Notes under the pieces: model-generated
Told to the model about the DNA's origin: nothing
The model's input: the letters and a program-made list of their open reading frames with translations, nothing else
The model's database searches: none
Origin: Ancistrus triradiatus
Lineage: Eukaryota > Chordata > Actinopteri > Siluriformes > Loricariidae
DNA: 64,000 bases
NCBI GenBank assembly: GCA_025084515.1
Contig: JAJAGP010000233.1
Location: forward strand, 1 to 64,000
Reading direction: 5' to 3'
Shown: piece after piece, positions 11,998 through 20,591 of the stretch
Layout: the number at the start of each line of letters is the position of its first letter
How positions within the stretch are numbered: the first letter of the stretch is position 1
Position numbers and translations under genes: made by a program

Positions 11998-12522
11998 GGC
12001 TGCGTCCGAATCTGAAAGCAGTACGCGAGAGTATTCGCGTAGTATTCACCAAACAGTATATGAACAGCCCCCGGATGATGTAGTTCATCGGCGGCCATTT
12101 TTAAGTATGCGAACAACCTATAACTGAAGTAACCTATCCCATGATTCAACTGGCACAGTGGAGGCATTCGAAACTGAGGAAGCAAAAATGGATGAAATAT
12201 TATGGTTATGTAAAACCCAATTTTTTACAGCAGTGGTGTGACATCAGGCATCACATGACATTGGTGAGATTGCAAGCCTGTACTGGATGAGCATTGCGTA
12301 CTGGATCAACTCCAGTCCATACTTACATTTACATTTTAGTCATTTATCAGATGTCCTTATCCAGAGCGACTTATAATTGATACAATCTAAGGAATTGTGG
12401 GTTAAGAGTCTTGCTCAAGCACCCGACATTGGCAGCTTGGGAGAGGTTGGATTTGAACCCTGGACCCTCTGGTCCATAGTCCAGTACAGTTTAAGTATGC
12501 CATTTTGGATGCATCCTTAGTC
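11998..12522. mobile_element. Probable MITE, interrupted by an R2 repeat
   Basis: The left part begins ttaggctgcgtccgaatc and continues with agtattcgcgtagtattc. The right end reads gccattttggatgcatcctta, roughly the inverse of the left terminus. The interior words ggcatcacatgacattggtg and gtactggatgagcattgcgt fit a fish MITE type that starts with a gcgtccgaa terminus. Repeat R2 (12303-12486) sits inside it, so the MITE inserted first. The terminal repeats are imperfect, so the boundaries are approximate. Confidence 0.5.
12303..12486 (+). repeat. R2 repeat nested in a MITE
   Basis: A good R2 copy: acttacatttacattttagt, atccagagcgacttataatt, gtgggttaagagtcttgctc, ggcagcttgggagaggtt, then gatttgaaccctggacc and tccatagtccagta. 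It separates the two halves of the surrounding MITE. Confidence 0.75.
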
Positions 12523-12824
12523 ATTCTTCAGCATTGGAAAGCAAACTGAACACGTAATTCAAATAAGAGAAAAGTCTATTAACCTTCATAAACCAGGAAA
12601 CAGCTTCTTGCCTGAAAACGCCCCAAAGTTCCAGTCAACTGGAACTGTGACAAACTTGCTTCGACCCAAGTTTATTTGGTGGTAGAATGGTAGGATAGGC
12701 ACAAAAAATTCCAAGCATCCAGTTACAGAAACTCCACGACTACCATCAGATGCATCTCCATGACAACAGAAAATTCAATAGACTTGCCAGGAAACAAAAA
12801 GCCATCTTCTGTCTAACCACAAAT

Positions 12825-13065
12825 GTCAAACACAACTGGGAGTGCAGCTGGAATTGTGCTCAGTTCAGTGCTCTGATGAAACAAAAATATTGAGCTTTTT
12901 GGCAACAAACGCTTCAAGTGGCTTTGGTTTAACACAAAGGACTGCCACACTGAAACTAACCTGATGCCGCCTATTAAGTATGGTGGAGGGTCAGTCATGT
13001 GGTGGGTCAGGCTGTTCTTTCCTCCAAAAACCCTGGGAACTTGCTGACTGAATACTGACTCGTAC
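12825..13065 (+). pseudogene. Tc1-like transposase fragment (family H)
   Basis: The plus strand from about 12870 reads SDETKIELFGNKRFKWLWF, then TKDCHTETNLMPPIKYGGG and SVMWW. This is the catalytic-core segment of a Tc1 transposase around the first Asp and the glycine-rich GGGSVM strand. Frames break on both sides, and neither terminal repeats nor the rest of the protein is present. Confidence 0.8.
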
Positions 13066-13700
13066 CCTCGAGTTCTCACATGATTACGTAAGTGCATAGA
13101 AAACCTGCTAATCGGGTTATTGCCTAAGAGTTGAAGTAACAGAACTTAATTTTGCCCTAGATGTAGTCTTAGAAGTTTCCTTCAGTGATATGATTATTTC
13201 ATTCATTTAAACATAGCATTTTACACAGGAAGGCTGAACATGAGCGATTAAATTCCTTTCAAAACAAAAGAACCCATTAGAGTAGAAGTCACTGGAGTAA
13301 TTGCTGCTTAAAAAAGGGAAAAAAGAGAAATGAGCCGGGTTCCTCATGCATGTGTAGGCATGAGTGCAAACAACCGTTGGTTTCCCACGCTTTCACAAAC
13401 TTGTCTCACCTGTTTCTCATACACATTGTCCCTTCTAATTTCCATATTAACGACTCTGGCAGGCCCAGATACATATCTGTTCATCTATTGGCCAACAGAG
13501 TGTAGAAGTTATTGAGGGAGTTAAGTAGCTCTTTAGGAACGAATACACTATACAATAAGAGTATTATGAAGTTTGGAATGCGCTAGTGAAAATCCGTAGG
13601 GAAAAAATGCAATATGATTACTATACGGCCGTACACAAGCTCCAATAAGTACAATGTCAAATGTGCTTATGAGTGTATAGCTGCTCCAAGCTTCTAAATG
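13066..13700. other. Intergenic, no gene recognised
   Basis: No domain, RNA or repeat recognised; the 61-codon frame at 13330-13515 lacks any motif. Confidence 0.5.
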
Positions 13701-14400
13701 CTAGCATTAGGACATTAACTCCTATTTAGTCTCAGTTGCCAGTATAATCACTGTTTCTTCTTCAGATCACTCAGATAGTCAGAGTTAAATATTCCTTTTA
13801 TCTGTATTCATCAATGATTAAAAAAAAACGTATTACAAGCATACTTCTGTATGAGTTACGTATAGCTTTGCTAGCATTAACATTCACATTGTAGCTCTCA
13901 TTTCCTTCCCTCATATTACTTTTGTGTTAAAGCTTCTTAAAAACCTGCATACTGGTCATGCGTTACTGTTTATGTAGAGCCTCTACATCTCTGAAATACA
14001 CAATATGCTATTCCCACAAATACTTTAAGCTACTCTTAAAATAAACTAGCATTAACACTCACATTGTAGCTGTCGATTCTTTTTATGGTTATTTTGTCCC
14101 TCAGTTTATGTTTGTGTGGAAGTTACTGTAAAACCTGCACAGCAGTTATGTCGTTTTGAAATCAACCATGAAAACACCTTATGTTATGTGCATTGTTGTT
14201 ATCACAGATTAGCCAACAAAGTACAAGTGGCTTGAGGTAGCTCCTGCAGAAGAGTGGAAATTCAATTTGTTCAGCAGTAAATGGATTTTAAGGCATTAAA
14301 GTCTGCTTTTAGCATATCCGAGCAGGGTTCAAACTTTATGGCAGAGCCCCTGTATCTTGTAAACATGCAATATGCTATTCCCACAAATACAAGCTTCTCT
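13701..14400. repeat. Degenerate satellite-like tandem array, unit about 170-190 bp
   Basis: The word ctagcatta recurs at 13701, 13871 and 14046, spaced by 170 and 175 bases. The phrase acattgtagct follows at the second and third. tttgtgt, a short variable run and aaaacctgca recur at 13921 and 14111. caatatgctattcccacaaa recurs at 14001 and 14368, which is two units apart. The units have diverged by many substitutions and small gaps. No open frame spans the array. Confidence 0.7.
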
Positions 14401-14479
14401 TATGACAAAATATGGGCACTTGCTGTTATGTGGGGGCACTGTTTCCTGGCATCACGATATGGCTGATGCAAGGCCGCAA

Positions 14480-14705
14480 GGCTGGAATCACCTACACAGG
14501 GCATCCGTCCATCCCAGGACACACCAATTGAAATGTCTTTGGACTGTAGGAGGAAACCAAAGTATTTAATTTAACCCATTTAACCCATACAAGACATGAG
14601 GAAACATGCAAACTCCACACTGGAGGCAACCAGGATGGGAACTCAAACCCAGGTCTCTGGAGCTGTGAGATGAAGCGCTAACCGCTGTGCCATCGTTATG
14701 CCCAG
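14480..14705 (-). repeat. R1 repeat, reverse orientation
   Basis: The reverse complement shows the R1 order: tRNA-like head with gcacagcggttagcgcttca and an 'ggtttgagttcc' B-box-like word, then gtggagtttgcatgtttcct, then 'cagtccaaagacat'. On the plus strand it reads ccatcccaggacacacc at the tail side to ccgctgtgccatcg at the head. Confidence 0.7.
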
Positions 14706-15849
14706 ATGCAATCTGAATCGATTAAATAAAATGATTGCTTATGGAAACACTGACTTGGAAATGACAGTTAGTGCCTGTTATAGGAGCTGCAGTATGATCA
14801 CAAGGTCTATATTCTCGAGTCATTCCTTGCTGTTGGAAGTCTAAAAAGTGTTCAAGGAAAGAGTTTGCCACTTACAACACTGCGTCATGCATGGAGGACT
14901 GTGCTACTAGAGTTAGTCATTAAGATACAATTACCACAGAGTGTTAGGGTCACCAATAATAGCTATAGAGCCTCCCAACAATTTGATTAAAATGAATGCT
15001 GTGCAAATTAGTCCAGTTTCCCAAAGGTATTACGCAGTCCAGAGAGCATTTAACAATGTTTGCGTTGCTTTTGGAGTCCAATTATTTTTAAATTACACCA
15101 GAATTTGTCAAAACTTAGTACATGAGTTCCTAAATAATAAGTACGCGCTGATTTGTTTTCCTTCTATGCGGTACGTGATGAATACGTTCTGGTGGACTCT
15201 CACACAAAACATCCTGCAGGTCAATAAGCACTGTGTATACTCATAAATAATAACCAAGCCCATCTGCAGCCTACACACACCATTAGAACAGCCGGTAGAG
15301 CCTAAACGACTTTCCAAACATCACACACCTCTATGTACAGTGCTCTTCCATCACTTCTACAGTAATTGTCTTTCCTTCAGGACTAGATGTTTGCACAGAG
15401 AGTCATTGAGCAATGCCGGCTTGATCCTAAAGCTCAGAACAGCAAGTTCAGCAAAAGAAATCAAACACGGGGGCTTTTCAAGAACGTAAACAACCGCAAG
15501 GAGTTCAGGCTTGACTCCGATTGCATCATCAACCATTAGTAATTCAGGTTTGCACTCAACGGCATTTGGTCTAACGAAGGACCCGTCCACCTAACGATGC
15601 AAAATAGCTGCTATATAATCTCACCATAGATCAATTCCACTGAACTCTGGTAACTCCACCCCTGAGGGAATTGAGGAGCGGAAATATGGGTCATCCACCA
15701 CTGTACCGTGAAATATCACCCCCAGCCAAGTGCTTATTTAGTGTCCTCCTTTAGTTATAAATTATTTAACTGTCATTAAAGATGCAAGATGTGTTTTAGA
15801 GTGAATCGGGTTCGGTGTGCAGTAGAGGGTTAAGCTTATTAAGTATACA
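14706..15849. other. Intergenic, no gene recognised
   Basis: Open frames at 14941-15246 (+) and 15357-15590 (-) were examined. The second contains a loose repetition (KPELL, VKPELL, IKPALL) but matches no domain I know and has no splice context. Nothing else recognised. Confidence 0.45.
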
Positions 15850-16100
15850 TTATGAAGTGCTTGCCCATCACCTAGAGGACTCGGGTTCATGCCCTGCAGT
15901 GCCTTCATGCAGGGCTGGGCATCACATACAGGCACGACTGCCTAGGGCTGGGGTCATCCCCTGGCACTGCAACAGTGAGCCATGCCAATAGTGTGAAATG
16001 GCGTAGCATCTAGGATACACTTATGTCTGCACCCTGTGTTGTCTGGGGATAGGTGCCATAGTCCTGCGACCCTGCCCCAGGACAAACGGGCATGCAAGGT
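15850..16100 (+). repeat. Tail-type R1-related repeat
   Basis: It has a B-box-like word at its start (ctcgggttcatgccctgc). Its end resembles the R1 3' region: ataggtgccatagtcctgcg, then accctgccccaggaca, corresponding to the 'ataggctcc...cgaccctg' tail of this fish repeat type. Diverged. Confidence 0.45.
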
Positions 16101-16279
16101 GAAAAAATAATACAATATAAAATCAAATACAAATATTATGTTTGCGCAGCTCCTATGGTTCTTTGGTGAGAGATAGCTGCTGGAAATGGCAGTTCTGGAG
16201 GGCCTGGGTTCGAATCCTAGATGGAGCTTCCAAAAATGAAGGCTTATAGTATAACAGGATGCTTTGCAACAATTTTTCA

Positions 16280-16480
16280 GTTACATTTCAAACATTTAAC
16301 TGACGTTCCTACCCAGAGTGACTGATTATAGCTGATACAATTCGACAGACTCAGGCAATCCAAGCAGTCATGACTTGAAGACCTTGATCAGACCAAAGAG
16401 TGGTCCAAAAGAGGTGGGATATGAACCCTGGACCTTCTAGACCACAGTCCAGGACCTTAACCACCAAACCACCAGTCCCA
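16280..16480 (+). repeat. R2 repeat
   Basis: acatttcaaacatttaactg, cccagagtgactgattatag, then gtgggatatgaaccctggac and cttaaccaccaaaccacc. The landmarks are in R2 order but diverged. Confidence 0.65.
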
Positions 16481-16489
16481 TACAGTCTT

Positions 16490-16700
16490 GCAATGTACAA
16501 TCCAAGCAATTAAGAGTTCAAGTAAGACTTGCTCCAGGGCCCAGTAGTGACAGCCTGGCACTGGCTCAGTCTCCATGTCACCTTAACAACTGAGCCACCA
16601 ACTGCCACAAATAACAGACCACAACTTGAGGCTCGAACCCAGAGCTCTTACCTATACTGCATAAATGCTACAAAGGCTACCACTGAGCCACATACATTAC
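16490..16700 (+). repeat. Second R2-like unit directly after the first
   Basis: Words such as ttgctccagggcccagtagt, ccttaacaactgagccacca and, further on, ggctcgaacccagagctctt and ctaccactgagccac are those of the 3' half of R2, present twice in succession. This suggests two degraded inserts in tandem next to the copy at 16280. Confidence 0.45.
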
Positions 16701-17179
16701 ACATCTCCTATAGCACATCTGCACATGTCCATTCTGTACTTCAGTATATCAACTGTTTATGATTTGCTCTATAGCTTGCCTGAGTGTTTTATGTGTATAT
16801 AGTTTAGAATTTATAATTACATGTGCTCTTTTACAAGCTGGGTGCAGAGCCCATAAAGTGCTTGTGATATACAGTCCATTCAAACTCAGACACTTCAAGA
16901 TCTCATATCCTAATCAAATCAGATGTGTCTGGACCAGGCAACACCATGCACCTGCATGGATCAGATCTGCACTTGGCCATTCCAGGCTTATCAGACCATA
17001 TACAGAGCCAGAACCAAAAACAGAGCCCAAACCAAAGGTCTAATGCATACTGATGCAAACAGGAGCAGGCGTTCGTGCCTGGAATAAGGCAAGAGGGTGC
17101 ATATCAAACGCGGTTTTTTTTTCACTATTTCTGGTTGAGATGCAGCTCAGCTTCTAGGCAGAAACAGGAACGGATCTCT
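16701..17179. other. Region beyond the lratd1 3' end
   Basis: No gene recognised. The frame at 16759-17043 has no known domain. The lratd1 3' UTR would run into this area only if the poly(A) signals at 17180-17211 are skipped. Confidence 0.45.
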
Positions 17180-17211
17180 TTTATTTTCCACAGAGCAATC
17201 TGAGTTTTATT
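17180..17211 (-). terminator. Candidate poly(A) signals of lratd1
   Basis: On the minus strand AATAAA occurs at 17206-17211 and again at 17180-17185, about 410-440 bases after the lratd1 stop codon. These are the first canonical hexamers noted in the 3' flank on that strand. They would give a short 3' UTR containing the tRNA-like pair. Which one is used, if either, cannot be told from sequence. Confidence 0.4.
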
Positions 17212-17324
17212 TGAATAAAACAGGTCGAGTCGAGTCGCTAACTGAAATACAAAAATATGGACTCCAGAAAACAAGAAAAAAAGGATATCATGTACATTTA
17301 ATGAGGCATGGAAAAGTACCGGTT

Positions 17325-17500
17325 CGTGTTTCGGTGGCGCAGTCGCGCGTGATTGCGCGATTCGGGGTTTGATGCCGGGGCTTTGAGAGGTAAAAAAATA
17401 AACAAAAGAGAATCCGAAATCAAAGCGACGTGGCGCCATATGGCGCAGTCAGCTCCAGCTCCAGAGCGCGGCTCGGGTGTGCAATCCAGCGTTCGAGTCC
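17325..17500 (+). repeat. Two tRNA-like modules next to the lratd1 3' end
   Basis: On the plus strand the A-box-like word tggcgcagtc occurs twice, at about 17334 and 17441. The first is followed by cggggtttgatgcc and the second by gcgttcgagtcc, a good B-box-like word at normal tRNA spacing. The second module starts inside a perfect 14-bp palindrome (gcgccatatggcgc, 17433-17446). Neither folds into a convincing full tRNA by eye, so they are more likely tRNA-derived SINE heads than tRNA genes. They lie antisense within the probable lratd1 3' UTR. Confidence 0.4.
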
Positions 17501-17617
17501 ATTTCGGATTGATTCTTTGTTTTTTTTAAAAGGTCCATGGTGTATGGCACGATCCAAAAGGGCGTTGCCTTTGCAAATTCCTGAAAAGTCTGGCAAAGAG
17601 CAATGCAAGAAATCCGC

Positions 17618-18394
17618 TCACTGCTTGCTCTCTAGCAGTGACAGCTCTTCCAGGATGCCGCTCGCATCGACGCGCCTGCGCTCGCGGATCAGCTCCTCCA
17701 GGCTGCGGAAGACCAGCGTGTGCACGGTGCTCTCAGACAGGTGCACCTTGAGCAGGTAGCGCTGGCCGACCGAGTGCACCTCTCCGCCCGCCTTAAACTC
17801 GCGCTTGCCGAAGCGGCACCAGGCGGCGAAGCTCTCCGAGCTGGTCCAGCACACATCAGCGCGGTTCAGGCCCAGGTGGCCGCTCGCGTTGCGCACCACC
17901 AAGTCAGGAGGCAGCGGCCGAAAACGGTAGCGGTCGTTGGCAATGCGCCCGCGCCGGCCGCCGCTCACCTCAAACAGGCTGTCCTTACGGATCTCGCCCT
18001 TGTGCAGGTGGATCACCTGGTCCTCGCCTTCGAACACGGCCCAGTGCGGCGCCTGCGCGCTCGCCACCAGCTCCAGCACGTCGCCCGGCTTGCACATGCT
18101 GAGCAGCGTGGGCACCGGGTACACGCGCAAATCTTCCCGGGCGCGCACCTTGGAGAATATGCATTCGTGGCAGCAGAAGGCTGAATACTCGAGCTCGTCC
18201 AGCGTGCCCACGGCGCCCTCGTCGCCCGGGCTGGGGCTGCCGCGCTCGAGTGACCGCTCGTCCAGCTCCTCCTCGTCGTCGGAGAAAAAGTAGGCGACGC
18301 CGACGCGCAGCTCGTCCTTCTCCACGCCTGACGGATCTCCGGTGGGTAGCTCGCTGTAGCTCAGGTGCGTGATCCGGTCCAGTTGGTTGCCCAT
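17618..18394 (-). CDS. lratd1: LRAT domain-containing protein 1 (FAM84A-like)
   Basis: A 258-residue protein encoded without introns on the minus strand. It belongs to the LRATD (FAM84) branch of the LRAT/NlpC-P60 superfamily, whose cellular role is poorly defined; mammalian LRATD1 has been linked to cell shape and motility. Start: the first in-frame ATG, giving MGNQLDRITH; the open frame continues upstream without an ATG. The Gly2 context could allow N-myristoylation, although residue 6 is Asp rather than Ser/Thr. Residues 30-47 (RVGVAYFFSDDEEELDER) and HECIFSKV (76-83) match LRATD1 rather than LRATD2, which has YIFSNDDEDV- and CIYQK-type sequence there. The LRAT fold covers about 95-200: KPGDVLELV (102-110), H117 in HWAV, IHLHK (128-132) and ESFAAWCRFGKREF (187-200). 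In active LRAT/HRASLS enzymes the last motif is NCEHF; here it is SSESF (185-189), so the nucleophile position is Ser186 and the usual Asn is also Ser. A basic C-terminal helix follows (SLEELIRERRRVDASG). It is about 34 residues shorter than human LRATD1 because the His/Pro-rich linker after the acidic stretch is reduced. The exon is very GC- and CpG-rich, unlike its flanks. No neighbouring gene is visible. Confidence 0.95.
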   Translation of the reverse strand: MGNQLDRITHLSYSELPTGDPSGVEKDELRVGVAYFFSDDEEELDERSLERGSPSPGDEGAVGTLDELEYSAFCCHECIFSKVRAREDLRVYPVPTLLSMCKPGDVLELVASAQAPHWAVFEGEDQVIHLHKGEIRKDSLFEVSGGRRGRIANDRYRFRPLPPDLVVRNASGHLGLNRADVCWTSSESFAAWCRFGKREFKAGGEVHSVGQRYLLKVHLSESTVHTLVFRSLEELIRERRRVDASGILEELSLLESKQ

Positions 18395-18436
18395 CAAGGA
18401 CGGGAGAGGCACGCGAGAGGCATGGAAAGCTGCTTC

Positions 18437-18573
18437 TGCATCATAACAAAAGTATGCGTAAAAGAGCTGAACACGGTCACGCTCACGCCATGTCAACAAG
18501 TCACTGCGCCTGCAGCCAACATACTAAGAGTCCGACCTCCTAAAAACACATCATATCAGGCTTCATAAATAAT

Positions 18574-18623
<50 letters not shown>

Positions 18624-18672
18624 AATAAAGATACTGATCCCTGGACGTCACGTCCCCTAAAGAAATAAATAC
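18437..18672 (-). other. Probable intron in the lratd1 5' UTR
   Basis: On the minus strand a good donor (tacgcag/gtatttattt) lies at 18673/18672. Two acceptors are possible. One is ttttgttatgatgcag at 18436, just before exon 2 with the ATG 41 bases downstream. The other is tgatatgatgtgtttttag at 18540. If the 18540 site is used, the leader gains a tiny upstream ORF (ATG GCG TGA, 18491-18483). Vertebrate LRATD genes have a non-coding first exon and one coding exon, which fits. A CRE-like half-palindrome (ggacgtcacgtcc, 18643-18655) lies inside the intron near the donor. Confidence 0.55.
18576..18620. repeat. (GA)n microsatellite in the lratd1 intron
   Basis: About 22 uninterrupted GA units. 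On the gene's strand this is a (TC)n polypyrimidine tract upstream of both candidate acceptors. Confidence 0.97.
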
Positions 18673-18803
18673 CTGCGTATTTCCAGACTTCCACGGTTAA
18701 TTGATCCTCCGCTCCATCCGTGCGCTCCAGGATCCTCTCCAAACAAAGGCTTTCCCCTCTGTGCGTTCTCCCTAACTAAACCCAGCTCAGAGCTAAAACT
18801 CCA
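18673..18803 (-). other. lratd1: Probable non-coding exon 1 of lratd1
   Basis: It lies between the core promoter and the donor at 18673. The stretch has no ATG frame of note that reaches the coding exon. The 5' boundary is inferred as 25-30 bases downstream of the TATA-like box and could be off by tens of bases. Confidence 0.5.
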
Positions 18804-18854
18804 CTTCAACTCGCCCGCACCGCTTCACTTTAAATAGAACGCTAAACCACGCCC
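18800..18854 (-). promoter_or_regulatory. Core promoter of lratd1
   Basis: On the minus strand a CACC/GC-box (gggcgtgg, 18847-18854) is followed by a TATA-like box (tatttaaa, 18829-18836). Transcription would be expected to start near 18800-18805. The GC-rich leader and the splice donor downstream support this. No experimental start site is available. Confidence 0.55.
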
Positions 18855-19092
18855 ACAAACACCAAATCCCACCCCATTGCCAAGCTGATTGGGCCTTAAG
18901 TCCTACAGTTTAATCATTCCGCGCACACTGATCCTCGGTACAAAAGGAGAGTTATTGTGGAGGTTACAGCAGTTTCCCAAAGCGTTTGCACGAGTGTCCT
19001 GCTCTTTAAGGAAATTACTAATATTTAGGATTTGCCCTGAGAATAAATTGCACCCCAAACTCAGCCCCACAGCAGACAGACAATATACCCTA
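18855..19092. other. Upstream flank of lratd1
   Basis: No gene; the overlapping frames on both strands (18889-19185 and 18903-19226) run into a MITE and carry no domain. This would hold proximal upstream regulatory DNA of lratd1, but I recognise no specific site. Confidence 0.4.
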
Positions 19093-19450
19093 CCCTTACA
19101 AAAACGTCCTGTGGTAAACGAAAATATTACTGTGGCATTTATATGGTTTACTGTGACAATAAGCAAACACTTGGTTCTGTGGTAAAGTACCACAGGACCC
19201 GAGAACTGTGTGGTGAAACAAAACAAATCTCCAAGTCTTGTGGTAAATTAACTGTTTTAAATACAAATTTACCATAAAATACCTCAGGATACCATGTACA
19301 TTACCACAGAAAGAGTACTGTACTCCTGTTAGGGCGTTCAAAAAAAAACCCCCCAACAACAAAAGAACTAATACCACAAGAGCCATTTGTAATACTCCAG
19401 GAATACCACAGGTATTCGTGTAGGTATTACCATAGGATTTTTTGTAAAGG
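19093..19450. mobile_element. MITE, 358 bp, TA-flanked, with internal self-complementarity
   Basis: The left end after TA reads cccttacaaaaacgtcctgt, then ggtaa. The right end is ttaccataggattttttgta, then aagg before TA, whose inverse is cctttacaaaaaatcctatg. The interior repeats tggtaa/ttacca words many times in both orientations (for example gtggtaaagtaccacagg at 19180-19197), so the single strand would fold extensively. No coding capacity. It sits about 240 bases upstream of the lratd1 promoter. Confidence 0.7.
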
Positions 19451-19700
19451 TATATAGCCAAAGGTTTGTGGACATCTAAAAACAACATCCAAAAATGTGG
19501 TTTTGTACATGCTTTACTAGAACAGCCTTTATTCTTCTGAGAAGGCGTTCCAATAAACTTTGAAACATGACTAGGACTTGGACAATAAAAGATTGCAATT
19601 GGCTTTCCAGTTCACTTCAGGACTGCAAGCCAGCTAAATTCAAGCCATTTCCTTATGAAAGCTGATTGACTGACATGTTGGAGGTTTAAACCTAAACCAT
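19451..19700 (-). mobile_element. Tc1-like remnant (family G), 3' end
   Basis: It begins at the TA that ends the MITE: tatagccaaaggtttgtgga, then catctaaaa. This is the terminal word of a Tc1 family ('ggccaaaagtttgtggacacc'). Further in, acagcctttattcttctgag and aaggcgttccaataaacttt match the antisense of that family's transposase C-terminus. The 5' half is gone. Confidence 0.6.
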
Positions 19701-20591
19701 ATGACTTGGGGAGTTGGGGCATGGGGATCGTGCTTCCAGGTCTACAGCACCTCTAGATTTGCCTATCTAGCACTTTAAATAGTAGATTACATATGAGCCT
19801 ATATAAAACAGTTGTACAGAGCAGCACTGCTTATTTATAAGGCATGGGTTCATTTGTAACTGTGCAGAGTTTGCTTACTCAGCACCTGTAATTGACTAAA
19901 GTTGATGGGTTTGTTTGCAGTTGGTGTTTAAGCAACTGCCCCACCCTTGTTTTATATTATACCCAAGTTCAGTTATGCTCACCTAGAGAAGAACAAATAA
20001 AACTTTATCATATTGAACTTTTGGACACTCGTGGTACCTGCTGCAAACCAATTGATAAAACATTTGAGAACCAACACGCTACTGATTTGGATTTAGATTA
20101 AAACCATAAAAACCATGAGGGCAATCACTTACATTAAAATCCCTTCATCTTATAAACCACAGTCCTAAGAGGGTTTGTGATTATTCCAAATGTTTATGTA
20201 TTTATGCTAATAGTTCTCTTTTGTCCTTAACTGAACTGGCTTGATGCATACAGATTTCAGACAGGGTTGTAAATGGTATCTCCTTTCTATTGATTAAATT
20301 TAGATTACCGCCAGGACTGCGAGACTTTTAGAATATCGAATGCCATCATTTACACTGAAAGCACAGAAACATGTAAAGACAAAATCTTACAGGGCTGGCA
20401 GAGGTTGGTAATTACAGAGAATGCGTGCGCATTAATTTTAGGATTCTGGCACATACTGTTGTATCCACTGTCTTGTTTCTACGGCAGATTCAGCCCATGG
20501 AAATTGTATCTTAAAAGAACTAAATGAATGCTAGAGCAATGAACAGGCTTGTTGATGCTTTTTAAACAGACCTGAAAACCTTGCTATACTA
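19701..20591. other. Intergenic, no gene recognised
   Basis: AT-rich; the frame at 19892-20101 has no known domain. Confidence 0.5.

Noticed and set aside
15357..15590. Minus-strand frame with repeated KPELL-like words
   Set aside because: The repetition is weak and no known repeat protein matches; kept only as a note in the intergenic entry.
16195..16225. ggttcgaatcc, a perfect tRNA B-box, as a tRNA gene
   Set aside because: No acceptor stem, A-box or anticodon arm at the right distance; more likely a SINE head.
18395..18499. N-terminal extension of LRATD1 upstream of MGNQ
   Set aside because: The open frame extends upstream but begins only at a TTG; the first ATG is that of MGNQ, which is also the conserved start of the family.
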